From Pseudonocardia bannensis (lineage in GTDB: Bacteria > Actinomycetota > Actinomycetes > Mycobacteriales > Pseudonocardiaceae), in assembly GCF_012911875.1 (NCBI RefSeq), contig NZ_JAAXKZ010000008.1:1-64000 (forward strand): a stretch of DNA of 64,000 nt. Direction: 5' to 3'. Every line of letters begins with the position of its first letter. Within the stretch, counting starts at the first letter, position 1. The notes beneath the pieces were generated by a model. That model made no database searches, had not been told where the DNA came from, and saw only the letters and a list, made by a program, of their open reading frames with translations. Both the position numbers and the translations under genes were made by a program. Of the stretch, positions 17,468 to 26,469 are shown in pieces.

Positions 17468-18742
17468 GTGACGACCATCCAGGACCCGGCCGCACCGGCC
17501 ACGACCGATGGTGACCTGATCGGGCGCGGGCAGCGGACGCGGCTCGCGCTGCTCCTGGGCGCGATCATCGCGCTCGGGCCGCTGACGATCGACATGTACC
17601 TGCCGGCGCTGCCGAGCATCACCGCCGACCTGCTGACGACCTCGGCGACGATCCAGCTGACCCTCACCGGGACCCTGATCGGCCTGGCCCTCGGTCAGCT
17701 CGTGGTCGGGCCGTTGTCCGACGCGCTCGGGCGGCGGCGACCGCTGCTGATCGGGACCGCGGTGCACGCGCTGGCGTCGGCGCTGATCATCGTCGCGCCC
17801 GACGTCGCCGTGCTCGGCGGGCTGCGCGTCCTGCAGGGTGCGGGCGCGGCCGCCGGGGCGGTGGTCGCGATGGCGATCGTGCGCGACCTGTTCACCGGCC
17901 GCGCCGCGGCCACCCTGCTCTCCCGCCTGATCCTGGTCATGGGTGCGGCGCCGGTGCTCGCCCCGACGCTCGGCGGCGAGTTGCTGCGCTGGACCCAGTG
18001 GCGGGGCGTCTTCGCCGCGCTCGCGGTCTACGGCCTGCTGCTCATCCCGCTCGCGGCGTGGGGACTGCGCGAGACGCTGCCGCCGGAGCGCCGCCGGTCC
18101 GCCGGCCTGCGCAACACCCTGCGCACCTACCGCGGCCTGCTGGGCGACCGGACCTTCGTCGGCCTGGTGCTGGTCGCCGGTCTGGCCATGGCCGGGCTGT
18201 TCGGCTACATCTCCGGATCGTCGTTCGTCTTCCAGGAGCAGTTCGGCCTCGACCAGCAGCAGTACGGGCTGGTCTTCGGCGCCGGCGCGATCTGGCTGAT
18301 CGCCGCCACCCAGCTCAACCCCGCCCTGCTGCGCCGCTTCGAGCCACGGCAGATCCTCGTCGCCGCGATGAGCGGCGGCACGCTCGCCGGGCTCGTGCTG
18401 TTCGCGACGTCATCGACGGGGATCGGCGGGCTTGTCGGCCTGCTCGTCCCGCTGTGGTCGGTGCTGTTCGCGACCGGGCTGGTCCTGCCGAACGCCCCGG
18501 CACTCGCGCTGTCCCGGCACGGCGAGGCGGCCGGAACGGCTGCGGCACTGCTCGGCGCGGTGCAGTTCGGCGTGGGCGCGATCGTGTCCCCCATGGTCGG
18601 CGTCCTGGGCAACGACGCGCTGGCGATGGGCACGGTGGTCGCCGCCGCCATGGTGCTGGCACTCGTCGTGCTGTTCGCGGTGGTGCGCCCGAGCCGGCTC
18701 GGCGACCTCGACGACGCCGCAGCGGTCGCCGCCGCCCACTGA
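17468..18742 (+). CDS. Bcr/CflA-family multidrug efflux MFS transporter
   Basis: 424 residues with 12 predicted membrane helices. The Bcr/CflA signature is visible at the start of helix 1 (GPLTIDMYLPALPSI) and in the loop 2-3 motif GPLSDALGRRRPLLIG, followed by RVLQGAGAAAGAVVAMAIVRD in helix 4-5. Such proteins export chloramphenicol, bicyclomycin or sulfonamides by proton antiport. GTG start with GGGGGAGGA 5 bp upstream. Divergent to the EphD-like operon; the 193-bp gap contains both promoters. Confidence 0.92.
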   Translation: MTTIQDPAAPATTDGDLIGRGQRTRLALLLGAIIALGPLTIDMYLPALPSITADLLTTSATIQLTLTGTLIGLALGQLVVGPLSDALGRRRPLLIGTAVHALASALIIVAPDVAVLGGLRVLQGAGAAAGAVVAMAIVRDLFTGRAAATLLSRLILVMGAAPVLAPTLGGELLRWTQWRGVFAALAVYGLLLIPLAAWGLRETLPPERRRSAGLRNTLRTYRGLLGDRTFVGLVLVAGLAMAGLFGYISGSSFVFQEQFGLDQQQYGLVFGAGAIWLIAATQLNPALLRRFEPRQILVAAMSGGTLAGLVLFATSSTGIGGLVGLLVPLWSVLFATGLVLPNAPALALSRHGEAAGTAAALLGAVQFGVGAIVSPMVGVLGNDALAMGTVVAAAMVLALVVLFAVVRPSRLGDLDDAAAVAAAH

Positions 18743-18856
18743 GTCCTCGCTCCGGGGTGCCCCCGGGACCACCGTGGTCACCGCGCCGAGGCCGACGCCA
18801 CGGCTGCTCCGGACGGCACGGACGGCCGCGACGTCGCGCCCGGCGTGGTGCGCGGA

Positions 18857-19507
18857 TCAGGCGGGCGGGCACGACGCCGGAGCGGCGGCTCGCTCCCGCA
18901 CGACGAACACCGGCAGGAACAGCTGGGTGAGCGGGCCGATCGCCAGCGCGTAGAGCACCGTGCCGATCCCGACCGTGCCCCCGAGCAGGAAACCGGCGGT
19001 GAGCACGGTCAGCTCGATCCCGGTCCGGACCAGCCGGATCGACGCCCCGGTCCGGGCGGCCAGCCCGGTCATCAGCCCGTCACGCGGGCCGGGACCCAGC
19101 CGGGCGCCGATGTAGGCGGCCGACGCGACGCCGTTGAGCACGACCCCGCCGGCCATCAGGGTGATCCGGCCCGCGAGGCCCGACGGGGCGGGCAGCAGCG
19201 CCAGCGCCACATCGACCGCGAAGGCGATCACCACGACGTTGGCCACCGTCCCGACGCCGGGGCGCTGACGCAGCGGGACCCACAGCAGCAGCACCACCGC
19301 CCCGGTGACCGCGGTGATCGCGCCGAAGCTGAGCGGCGACCGGGTGGCCAGGCCCTCGTGCAGCACGTCCCACGGGTTCAGGCCGAGGGTGCCGCGCACC
19401 TGCATCGCCATGCTGGTGCCGTACAGGGCCAGCCCGGCGAGCAGCTGCGGCAGCCGGCGTGCGGGGGCGTGGGTGACGGGGAGCGGACGCAGGTCGATCG
19501 GGGCCAT
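18857..19507 (-). CDS. YczE/YitT-type integral membrane protein
   Basis: 216 residues with five or six hydrophobic helices and the family hallmark GLNPWDVLHEGLA near residue 45, then LNGVASAAYIGARLGPGPRDGLMTGL, both typical of the YczE/YyaS/YitT group. These proteins are frequently paired with transporters or biosynthetic enzymes, but their transport function is not established. Start chosen at MAPIDLRP. Divergent from the ABC exporter gene, with 134 bp between starts; convergent with the Bcr/CflA gene. Confidence 0.85.
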   Translation of the reverse strand: MAPIDLRPLPVTHAPARRLPQLLAGLALYGTSMAMQVRGTLGLNPWDVLHEGLATRSPLSFGAITAVTGAVVLLLWVPLRQRPGVGTVANVVVIAFAVDVALALLPAPSGLAGRITLMAGGVVLNGVASAAYIGARLGPGPRDGLMTGLAARTGASIRLVRTGIELTVLTAGFLLGGTVGIGTVLYALAIGPLTQLFLPVFVVRERAAAPASCPPA

Positions 19508-19641
19508 GGCTTCATCCTGCGGTGCGGTGGCCCCTGAGCCCATGGCCAATCGGGGACGGGTGGCATCCCGCCGGAATATCGTTGACCTCGATCCAGGTTC
19601 AGCTCCTACCGTCGTCTCCGACCGCCCCGGAAGGACGCAGG

Positions 19642-21519
19642 ATGAACATGGACATGAGCGCCTGGATGGCGCTGCACAGCGCGAGCAACGCCCAGAACGG
19701 GGCGGGCCGGTTCTCCGCCGCTACGGCCCGCCGCGTCGCGCGCTTCGCGCGTCCGCACCGCCGCCGGCTCGCGGCGTTCCTGCTGCTCAGCGTGGTCGGC
19801 GCCGTGCTGGCGGTGGTGACCCCGGTGCTCGCGGGCCGGGTCGTCGACGCCATCGTCGGGGGCACCGCGGTCGGCGTCGTCGCCCAACTGGCGGGGCTCA
19901 TCGCCGCCATCGCGGTGGCCGAGGCCGGGCTGGGCCTGCTCACCCGGTGGCAGTCGGCGAGTATCGGCGAGGGCCTGATCCTGCAGTTGCGCACCGCGGT
20001 CTTCGACCACGTGCAGCGGATGCCGATCGCGTTCTTCACCCGCACCCGAACCGGCGCCCTGGTCAGCCGGCTGAACAACGACGTCATCGGCGCGCAGCGC
20101 GCGTTCAGCGACACGCTGTCCGGGGTGGTCGGCAACCTCGTCACCCTCACCCTGACCCTCGTCGTGATGATCGGGATCTCCTGGCAGGTCACGTTGCTCG
20201 CGCTCCTGCTGCTGCCGGTTTTCGTGGTGCCGGCGCGCCGGATGGGTGGGCGGCTGGCCCGGCTGCAGCGCGAGGGCGCCGACCACAACGCGGCGATGAG
20301 CACGCAGATGACCGAGCGCTTCTCCGCCCCCGGGGCCACTCTGGTCAAGCTGTTCGGACGCCCGGCCGACGAGTCGGCCGAGTTCGCCGCCCGGGCCCGG
20401 CGGGTCCGAGACATCGGGGTCCGCACCGCGATGGTGCAGTGGGTGTTCATCACGGCGCTGACCCTCGTCTCGGCCCTGGCGCTGGCACTGGTCTACGGCC
20501 TGGGCGGGTTCTACGCGCTGCGCGGCGCGCTCGATCCCGGGGCCGTCGTCGCGCTGGCGCTGCTGCTCACCCGGCTCTACGCCCCGCTGACCGCGCTGGC
20601 CAGTGCCCGGGTCGACGTGATGAGTGCGCTGGTCAGCTTCGAACGGGTCTTCGAGGTGCTCGACCTCACGCCGTTGATCACCGATGCACCGGATGCCCGG
20701 CCGGTCCCCGACGGTCCGGTCTCGGTGGAGTTCGCGGGAGTCCGCTTCGGCTACCCGGCTGCGTCGGCGGTCTCGCTCGCCTCCCTGGAGGAGGTGGCGA
20801 CGCTGGACACCCGCGGTGGGGTCGAGGTCCTGCACGACGTGTCGTTCCGCGCCGAGCCGGGACAGCTGGTGGCGCTGGTGGGGTCGTCGGGCGCGGGGAA
20901 GTCGACGATCGCGCAGTTGGTGCCGCGGCTCTACGACGTCGACGCCGGCGCGGTGCGACTGTCCGGCATCGACGTCCGGGACCTCTCGGCGGAGTCGCTG
21001 CGCGAGACGGTCGGGATGGTGACCCAGGACGGACACCTGTTCCACGATTCGATCCGGGCGAACCTGCTGCTGGCCCGGCCCTCGGCGACGGAGGACGAGC
21101 TGTGGGACGTACTGCGCCGGGCCCGGCTCGACGCCCTGATCACCGCCCTCCCCGAGGGCCTGGACACCGTCGTCGGCGAGCGCGGGTACCGGCTGTCCGG
21201 GGGTGAGCGCCAGCGGCTGACCATCGCCCGGGTGCTGCTGGCCCGGCCGCGGGTGCTGATCCTCGACGAGGCCACCGCGCACCTGGACTCGACGTCCGAG
21301 GCCCAGGTGCAGGCCGCACTGGCCGAGGCCCTCGACGGGCGGACCGCTGTCGTCATCGCCCACCGGCTCTCGACGATCCGGGCCGCGGACCTGATCCTGG
21401 TCGTCGAGGACGGGCGGATCGTGGAGCGCGGGACCCACGAGGTCCTGCTCGCCGCCGGCGGCCGGTACGCCGAACTGCACCGGACCCAGTTCGCCCAGCC
21501 CGACCCGGTGGCCGCCTGA
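19642..21519 (+). CDS. ABC transporter, fused permease and ATPase (exporter type)
   Basis: 625 residues: an N-terminal six-helix transmembrane domain (about 45-340) and a C-terminal nucleotide-binding domain. Walker A is GSSGAGKST, the Q-loop TQDGHLFHD, the signature LSGGERQRL, Walker B VLILDEATAHLD and the H-loop AHRLST. A small SLASLEEVATLD insertion precedes the NBD core, as often in actinobacterial half-transporters. Being a single half-transporter gene, it should work as a homodimer. GGAAGG and GCAGG precede MNMDMS. Cargo unknown; lipid or drug export is usual. Confidence 0.93.
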   Translation: MNMDMSAWMALHSASNAQNGAGRFSAATARRVARFARPHRRRLAAFLLLSVVGAVLAVVTPVLAGRVVDAIVGGTAVGVVAQLAGLIAAIAVAEAGLGLLTRWQSASIGEGLILQLRTAVFDHVQRMPIAFFTRTRTGALVSRLNNDVIGAQRAFSDTLSGVVGNLVTLTLTLVVMIGISWQVTLLALLLLPVFVVPARRMGGRLARLQREGADHNAAMSTQMTERFSAPGATLVKLFGRPADESAEFAARARRVRDIGVRTAMVQWVFITALTLVSALALALVYGLGGFYALRGALDPGAVVALALLLTRLYAPLTALASARVDVMSALVSFERVFEVLDLTPLITDAPDARPVPDGPVSVEFAGVRFGYPAASAVSLASLEEVATLDTRGGVEVLHDVSFRAEPGQLVALVGSSGAGKSTIAQLVPRLYDVDAGAVRLSGIDVRDLSAESLRETVGMVTQDGHLFHDSIRANLLLARPSATEDELWDVLRRARLDALITALPEGLDTVVGERGYRLSGGERQRLTIARVLLARPRVLILDEATAHLDSTSEAQVQAALAEALDGRTAVVIAHRLSTIRAADLILVVEDGRIVERGTHEVLLAAGGRYAELHRTQFAQPDPVAA

Positions 21520-21998
21520 CCGCCCGCTCGCAGCGCGGCGACACCCCGACACGCGCACCGAACCACCGCGACTCGCGGGATGGTCACCTGCTCCCGTTCT
21601 CGGCGCCGGGGCGAAATGCGCGGAACCCGGTGGTGCGCAGCGTCGCGGATGGGAACAGAATGGTCACAGGGCGATCACGCGTCGCGCGCCGGTCCAAAGA
21701 CGGACCGGCAACGTGGCCCCCACCCGTGGGCGACGAGTAGGTCTGGGCCCCGGCAGGCCGGACCTGAGCGGTCCCGTCGGCCGCACGCGGGGGCTGACGG
21801 TCCAGGGTCCGCACCGTCACCCCCCTTCAGGCGGTGCCGACCCATCCGGCCCCGCCGGCTGTGCCCGGCCGGCGGGGCGCACCGCATTCGGGGGACGGCA
21901 CGAACCCCCGCTCGGCGGCCGACACGACCGGCGCCGCAGGCCAGGATGGGGCGGGTACCGACGGTCAGACACGCCCTCCCGGATGCCCGGAGCCAGCC
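21520..21998 (+). other. 479-bp non-coding region with a GC hairpin upstream of the selenium-binding-protein gene
   Basis: No reading frame here looks like a gene. The clearest structure is a perfect 10-bp stem, GCCCCGCCGG (21849-21858) with CCGGCGGGGC (21869-21878) and a 10-base loop, about 120 bp before the ATG at 21999. It has no T-run, so it is not a classical terminator; it may be a leader structure of the downstream mRNA. The ABC exporter upstream also has to end its transcript here. Confidence 0.4.
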
Positions 21999-23408
21999 AT
22001 GACGAACCCGACGGACCCCACCTTCTACCGCAGCCCCGCGGAGGCCGCCGCCGCTCCGCCCGAGCGGCTGGCCTACGTGGTGGCCTTCGACCGCGCCGGG
22101 GAACGCCCCGACGCGCTGACCGTGGTCGACGTCGACCGCTCGTCGGACGGGTACGGGCAGGTCATCGGCTGGGCCGACCTGCCGACCCGCGGCGACGAGC
22201 TGCACCACTTCGGCTGGAACGCCTGCTCCAGCGCGCTGCTGCACGCCGGGCACGACCACGGCGACGACGGCCTGCAGCGCCGCTACCTGCTGCTGCCAGG
22301 GCTGCGCAGCTCCAACGTCCACGTCTACGACACGCAACCGGACCCGACCGCACCGCAGCTGGTCAAGACCATCACCGCGCAGGAGCTGGCGGACAAGGCC
22401 GGCTACTCCCGGCCGCACACCCTGCACTGCGGGCCGGACGGCATCTTCCTGTCGTGTCTCGGCGGGGCGAACGGGCAGGACGGGCCGGGCGGCATCGCGC
22501 TGCTCGACCACAACACCTTCGACGTGCTGCGGGCCTGGGAGACCGACCGCGGGCCGCAGTACCTGGCCTACGACGCCTGGTGGCACCTGACCCAGAACAC
22601 GGCGGTCACCAGCGAGTGGGGCACCCCGTCGATGATCGAGGACGGGGTCGACCCGGAGCTGCTGCTCGGCAACAGGTACGGGCACACGCTGCACTTCTGG
22701 GACCTGGAGAAGGGCGTGCACCAGCAGGCCGTCGACCTCGGTCCGGAGCATCAGATGGTGCTGGAGCTGCGCCCCGCCCACGACCCGGAGGCGAGCCACG
22801 GTTTCGTCGGGGTCGTGGTGTCCACCGCGGACCTGTCCGCCTCGGTCTGGCGCTGGTACCGCGACGGCACCGGCTGGGCCGTGGAGAAGGTGATCACCAT
22901 TCCGGCCGAGCCCGCCGACCCGGCCGACCTGCCACCCGCGCTGGCCCCGTTCGGGGCGGTGCCGCCGCTGGTCACCGACATCAACCTGTCGGTCGACGAC
23001 CGGATGCTCTACGTCTCGTGCTTCGGCACCGGCGAGCTCAAGCAGTACGACGTGTCCGACCCCGCACACCCGCGCGAAGCCGGTTCGGTGCGCCTGGGCG
23101 GCATCGTGGGCCGCGCCGCGCACCCGGCCGAACCCGACCTGCCGCTGGCAGGAGGCCCGCAGATGGTCGAGGTCAGCCGCGACGGCCGCCGCGTCTACAT
23201 GACCAACTCGCTGTACGGGTCGTGGGACGACCAGTTCTACCCCGACGGCGTCGGCGCCTGGATGGCGGAGATCGACGCCGACCCGGCGGGCGGTCTGACG
23301 GTCGATCCTGAGTTCTTCCCGCACGGTGACGCATTCCGCGGCCTGCGGGTCCACCAGGTGCGGCTGCAGGGCGGGGACGCCTCGTCGGACTCCTACTGCT
23401 ACCGCTGA
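21999..23408 (+). CDS. Selenium-binding protein (SBP56) / methanethiol oxidase family
   Basis: 469-residue seven-bladed beta-propeller of the SELENBP1 family, full length. Family motifs include HHFGWNACSSALLH (with the conserved Cys), RPHTLHCGPDGIFLSCLG, TSEWGTPSMIEDG, LTVDINLS-like VTDINLSVDDRMLYVSCFGTGELKQYDV and MTNSLYGSWDDQFYPDG, which contribute the copper-binding histidines. Known members oxidise methanethiol to formaldehyde, hydrogen sulfide and peroxide; that activity is inferred here. Start at MTNPTDPTFYRSP, the usual N-terminus. Convergent with the MFS gene, 18 bp apart. Confidence 0.92.
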   Translation: MTNPTDPTFYRSPAEAAAAPPERLAYVVAFDRAGERPDALTVVDVDRSSDGYGQVIGWADLPTRGDELHHFGWNACSSALLHAGHDHGDDGLQRRYLLLPGLRSSNVHVYDTQPDPTAPQLVKTITAQELADKAGYSRPHTLHCGPDGIFLSCLGGANGQDGPGGIALLDHNTFDVLRAWETDRGPQYLAYDAWWHLTQNTAVTSEWGTPSMIEDGVDPELLLGNRYGHTLHFWDLEKGVHQQAVDLGPEHQMVLELRPAHDPEASHGFVGVVVSTADLSASVWRWYRDGTGWAVEKVITIPAEPADPADLPPALAPFGAVPPLVTDINLSVDDRMLYVSCFGTGELKQYDVSDPAHPREAGSVRLGGIVGRAAHPAEPDLPLAGGPQMVEVSRDGRRVYMTNSLYGSWDDQFYPDGVGAWMAEIDADPAGGLTVDPEFFPHGDAFRGLRVHQVRLQGGDASSDSYCYR

Positions 23409-23426
23409 CGCGGGGCCGGGGCGCGG

Positions 23427-24608
23427 TCACCGCGACGCGACGCGCCCCCAGACCACGATCACCAGCGCGGCGAGCAGGTAGACGATCGCGACGGCCGCCC
23501 AGACGGGGGCGAAGTGCACGCTGCCCTCCACCGCGTGGCCGAAGACGAACGGCCCGGCCGCGAAGCCTGCGTACAGCCCGAACGCGAGCACGCCCGAGGA
23601 TCCGCCCACGGCGCCACCACGGGCACGGCGCACGACGGCGAGCATGACGACCGCGTTCGAGCCGAGCGCGGTCGCGCCGTGTACCAGCACCGCGGGCCAC
23701 AGCAGCCACGACAGGTGCAGCGACTCCGCCGCCACCAGCAACAGCGCTCCGGCGGCCGCTGCGACCGCGAGGCCGAACAGCAGCGGGCGCTGCTCGTCGG
23801 AGCGGCCCGCGATCCGGGTCCACCCGATCCGCGCAGCGATGCCGGCGGCCCCGGCGACGGCCGCGGTGGCCCCGGCGAGGGTCACCCCGACCCCGAGCGA
23901 GTCGTGCGCGAACAGCGGCAGGTAGACGTTGGTGGCCTGCAGGGCCGACGCGGTGAGCACCGTGAACGCGAGCAGCCACCACACGTCAGCGGGAATCCGC
24001 CGGCGCGGTCCCCGTTCCGCCGGTCCGACCGGCACCGGGCGCGGTGGCACCGACCGGCGGACCAGAACCAGCCCCGCCGCGGCGAGCACGGCCGCGCATC
24101 CGGTCGCGACGCGCCACCCGGCGAGCGCGGCGATCCCGGGGAGCGCGGCGCCGGCGGCGAACTGCGCGAGCTGCACGCCGGACTGCTTGATCCCCACCAG
24201 CGGACCGAGTCGCTCGACCGGGACGTGCACCGAGACCAGCCGATTCGTGACCGGGTTGGACACCGACTGCGCCGCGCCCGAGACGATCGCGGCCGCGACC
24301 AGCCAGGCCACGCCGGACGCGGCGGAGACGAGCCCGAGCGCCAGCACCGCACCCGCCAGCACGAGCAACGTGACGAGACGCTCGGAGACCCGGTCGACGA
24401 GGCCCCCGCCCAGCAGCGCGCCCACCGCCGCCGCGACGAACGTGACCCCGGCCAAGGAGCCGAGCGCCGCCCGGGAGAGGCCGAGCTCGGTCACCAGCAG
24501 CGGCGACAGCGCGGTCACCGCGTAGAGCGCCAGCGGACCGGCGCCCATCGTCAGCACGAGCAGGAGCGCGAAACCCCGGGGCGGGGCCGGGGTCGCCAGG
24601 TCGGTCAC
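23427..24608 (-). CDS. MFS transporter (CynX/NimT-like)
   Basis: 393 residues, 12 hydrophobic helices, with the loop 2-3 motif GGLVDRVSERLVT and a helix-4/5 segment GAAQSVSNPVTNRLVSVHV typical of the cyanate/nitroimidazole-type MFS branch. Its GTG start overlaps the stop of the upstream ferredoxin-domain fragment (GTGA), so it was once part of an operon whose upstream genes are largely lost. The substrate may be the aromatic acid handled by the lost oxygenase; this is inference. Confidence 0.87.
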   Translation of the reverse strand: MTDLATPAPPRGFALLLVLTMGAGPLALYAVTALSPLLVTELGLSRAALGSLAGVTFVAAAVGALLGGGLVDRVSERLVTLLVLAGAVLALGLVSAASGVAWLVAAAIVSGAAQSVSNPVTNRLVSVHVPVERLGPLVGIKQSGVQLAQFAAGAALPGIAALAGWRVATGCAAVLAAAGLVLVRRSVPPRPVPVGPAERGPRRRIPADVWWLLAFTVLTASALQATNVYLPLFAHDSLGVGVTLAGATAAVAGAAGIAARIGWTRIAGRSDEQRPLLFGLAVAAAAGALLLVAAESLHLSWLLWPAVLVHGATALGSNAVVMLAVVRRARGGAVGGSSGVLAFGLYAGFAAGPFVFGHAVEGSVHFAPVWAAVAIVYLLAALVIVVWGRVASR

Positions 24609-24838
24609 AGGCCGAGCACCAGGCGGGCACTCCGGCAGCGACTCACACAGATCATCATCGTCTCCCCACGCTCACGTTCGGCCGCGGAGAGGATCCTGTC
24701 GTGGTGCTCGGGCTCCCCGTCGAGCACCCGGACCTCGCAGGTGCCGCAGAACCCCTCCTCGCACGAGGAGAGCACGTCGACCCCGGCGTCGCGCACGGCG
24801 TCGAGGACCGTCCGGTCCACGGCCGGCCCGTATCGCAT
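24605..24838 (-). pseudogene. Orphan 2Fe-2S domain, remnant of a VanB/PDR-type reductase
   Basis: 77 residues: DRTVLDAVRDAGVDVLSSCEEGFCGTCEVRVLDGEPEHHD and later MMICVSR give the four cysteines (C-x4-C-x2-C ... C) of the C-terminal ferredoxin domain of phthalate/vanillate oxygenase reductases. The FMN and NAD domains, about 230 residues, that normally precede it are absent. The ATG at 24838 falls at the domain boundary and lacks a good ribosome site. It could still be a free ferredoxin, but a truncated reductase is the simpler reading. GTGA overlap with the downstream MFS gene. Confidence 0.7.
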
Positions 24839-24971
24839 CGCCCGACCGGGCCGGCGACGTCTGCTGCCGCCGGCCCTGTCCTGTCCGGACGGCTCCGCCG
24901 GGCCCGACGGGCCCCGGTCACCGGCCGGTGGGCGGTCGTGGGCCCGAATGCAACCGGCACCGGGACCCGGG

Positions 24972-26381
24972 TCACGCCCGTGCGCCGTCCTGGGATGCCA
25001 CCGTCGTCGTGGCCGGCTCCACCGGGTCCGCCACCGCCGCGGTCCGGTTCTTCCGGGTCCCGTACCGGCGGCCGAGGAAGAGCACCGCCAGCCCGGCGAC
25101 GAGCATCGGCACCGCCATCGCGTAGAACACCGCGCTCGCCGACCAGTTCGCGCCCAGCGCCGCGCCGATCACGATCGGGCCGAGGATGCCGCCGATCCGG
25201 CCGATGCCCAGCGCCCAGCCGACTCCGGTGGAGCGCATCGACGCCGGGTAGAACACCGCGGCCAGCGCGATCAGGCTCTTCTGACCGCCGCTGATGCAGC
25301 AGCCGGCGAAGAAGTTGGCGATGAGCAGGACCCAGAGCGGCGCGTTGAACGCGAGCCCGGTGAGGGCCACGAACACGAACCCGACCAGGTAGACCACGCC
25401 GAGGGTGCCGTAGGCCCCGAGCCGATCCATCGCCGGGCCGGTGACGAACGCGGCGGCGATGCCACCCACGGTGGTGAGCGTGGTCGCGGTGACGACCGTG
25501 CTCATGTCGTAGTCCAGCCCCGTCATGATCGTCGGCAGCCAGCTCTGCAGCGCGTAGAACTCCGCGAGGTTGATCGCGAAGATGAACCAGAGCAGCAGGG
25601 TGCCGAGCACCCGGTCGCGGGTGAACAGGCTGCTCAGTGCGGCGCGCCGGCCGCTGTCCTCGGCTTCCACGGCGAAGGTCGGCGCCTGCGCGGGAGCCAG
25701 CGAGCGGTCCATCCGGCGGAAGACCTGGTGGATGCGCTGCGGGTCGTGCCCCCGGCGGATCATGAACACCGGCGACTCGGGCAGGAAGCGCAGCAGCAGC
25801 GGGACCAGCGCGAGCGGCGCCAGCGCGCCGATCCAGAACATCGAGCGCCACCCGTAGACCGGGATCAGCCAGCCCGCGGCCAGCCCGGCGACGACGAAGC
25901 CCAGCGAGAAGCCGCAGTAGATGACCAGCACGAACGTGGCTCGCAGCCGCTTCGGGCTGAACTCCCCGGTCATGGCCACGCAGCTCGGTGCGGCCGCGCC
26001 CAGGCCCAGCCCGGTGAGGAACCGCAGCACCATCAGCTCGGTCACGCTCCCGGCCCAGACCGCGGCCAGCGTGCACACCCCGAACCCGATGGTGGCCACG
26101 ACGATGACCCGCTTGTGCCCGAACCGGTCGGACAGCGGGGAGAGCACGAGGTAGCCGACCATCAATCCGACCAGCGCCGAGGAGAAGATCGGGCCGAGCA
26201 CCTGCCGCGACAGGCCCCACTCCTCGGCGATGTGCGGGGCCATGTAGCTGATGGCCTGGGTGTCGAACCCGTCGATGAACATGACCAGTCCGCACAACGT
26301 GATCACGACGTACTGGAACGGGCTGACGCGCCGTTCGTCGACGAAGTCGGGCAACTGCAGGGGACGCGCTTGCAAGGACAT
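24972..26381 (-). CDS. Aromatic acid:H+ symporter (AAHS family, PcaK/TpaK-like)
   Basis: 469-residue MFS importer. AAHS hallmarks: helix 1 IDGFDTQAISYMAPHI (the DGxD motif), loop 2-3 SPLSDRFGHKRVIV, RFLTGLGLGAAAPSCVAMTGEFSP, and FLPESPVF at the end of helix 6. It should carry an aromatic carboxylate into the cell with protons. Start at MSLQARP, with GAGGT 5 bp upstream; the GTG four codons earlier is unlikely. It follows the reductase gene by 88 bp as the last gene of the terephthalate-type operon, the position held by transporter genes in Rhodococcus terephthalate clusters. Confidence 0.92.
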   Translation of the reverse strand: MSLQARPLQLPDFVDERRVSPFQYVVITLCGLVMFIDGFDTQAISYMAPHIAEEWGLSRQVLGPIFSSALVGLMVGYLVLSPLSDRFGHKRVIVVATIGFGVCTLAAVWAGSVTELMVLRFLTGLGLGAAAPSCVAMTGEFSPKRLRATFVLVIYCGFSLGFVVAGLAAGWLIPVYGWRSMFWIGALAPLALVPLLLRFLPESPVFMIRRGHDPQRIHQVFRRMDRSLAPAQAPTFAVEAEDSGRRAALSSLFTRDRVLGTLLLWFIFAINLAEFYALQSWLPTIMTGLDYDMSTVVTATTLTTVGGIAAAFVTGPAMDRLGAYGTLGVVYLVGFVFVALTGLAFNAPLWVLLIANFFAGCCISGGQKSLIALAAVFYPASMRSTGVGWALGIGRIGGILGPIVIGAALGANWSASAVFYAMAVPMLVAGLAVLFLGRRYGTRKNRTAAVADPVEPATTTVASQDGARA

Positions 26382-26469
26382 CGATGACCTCACTCCCGGG
26401 TCGTCGGTGACCCCTGGTGTGGTGGGAAGGGAGAGGTGGATCAGCGCTGGGCCGTCTCCGGCCTGCGGA

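Noticed and set aside
18768-18780. Palindrome GACCACCGTGGTC between the Bcr/CflA and YczE genes
   Set aside because: Six-bp arms and no T-run; could be part of a terminator but is common at this base composition.
23514-26387. 957-codon plus-strand open frame opposite the MFS genes
   Set aside because: Low-complexity Arg/Gln/Glu-rich antisense frame; the minus strand holds two clear MFS transporters and a ferredoxin domain.
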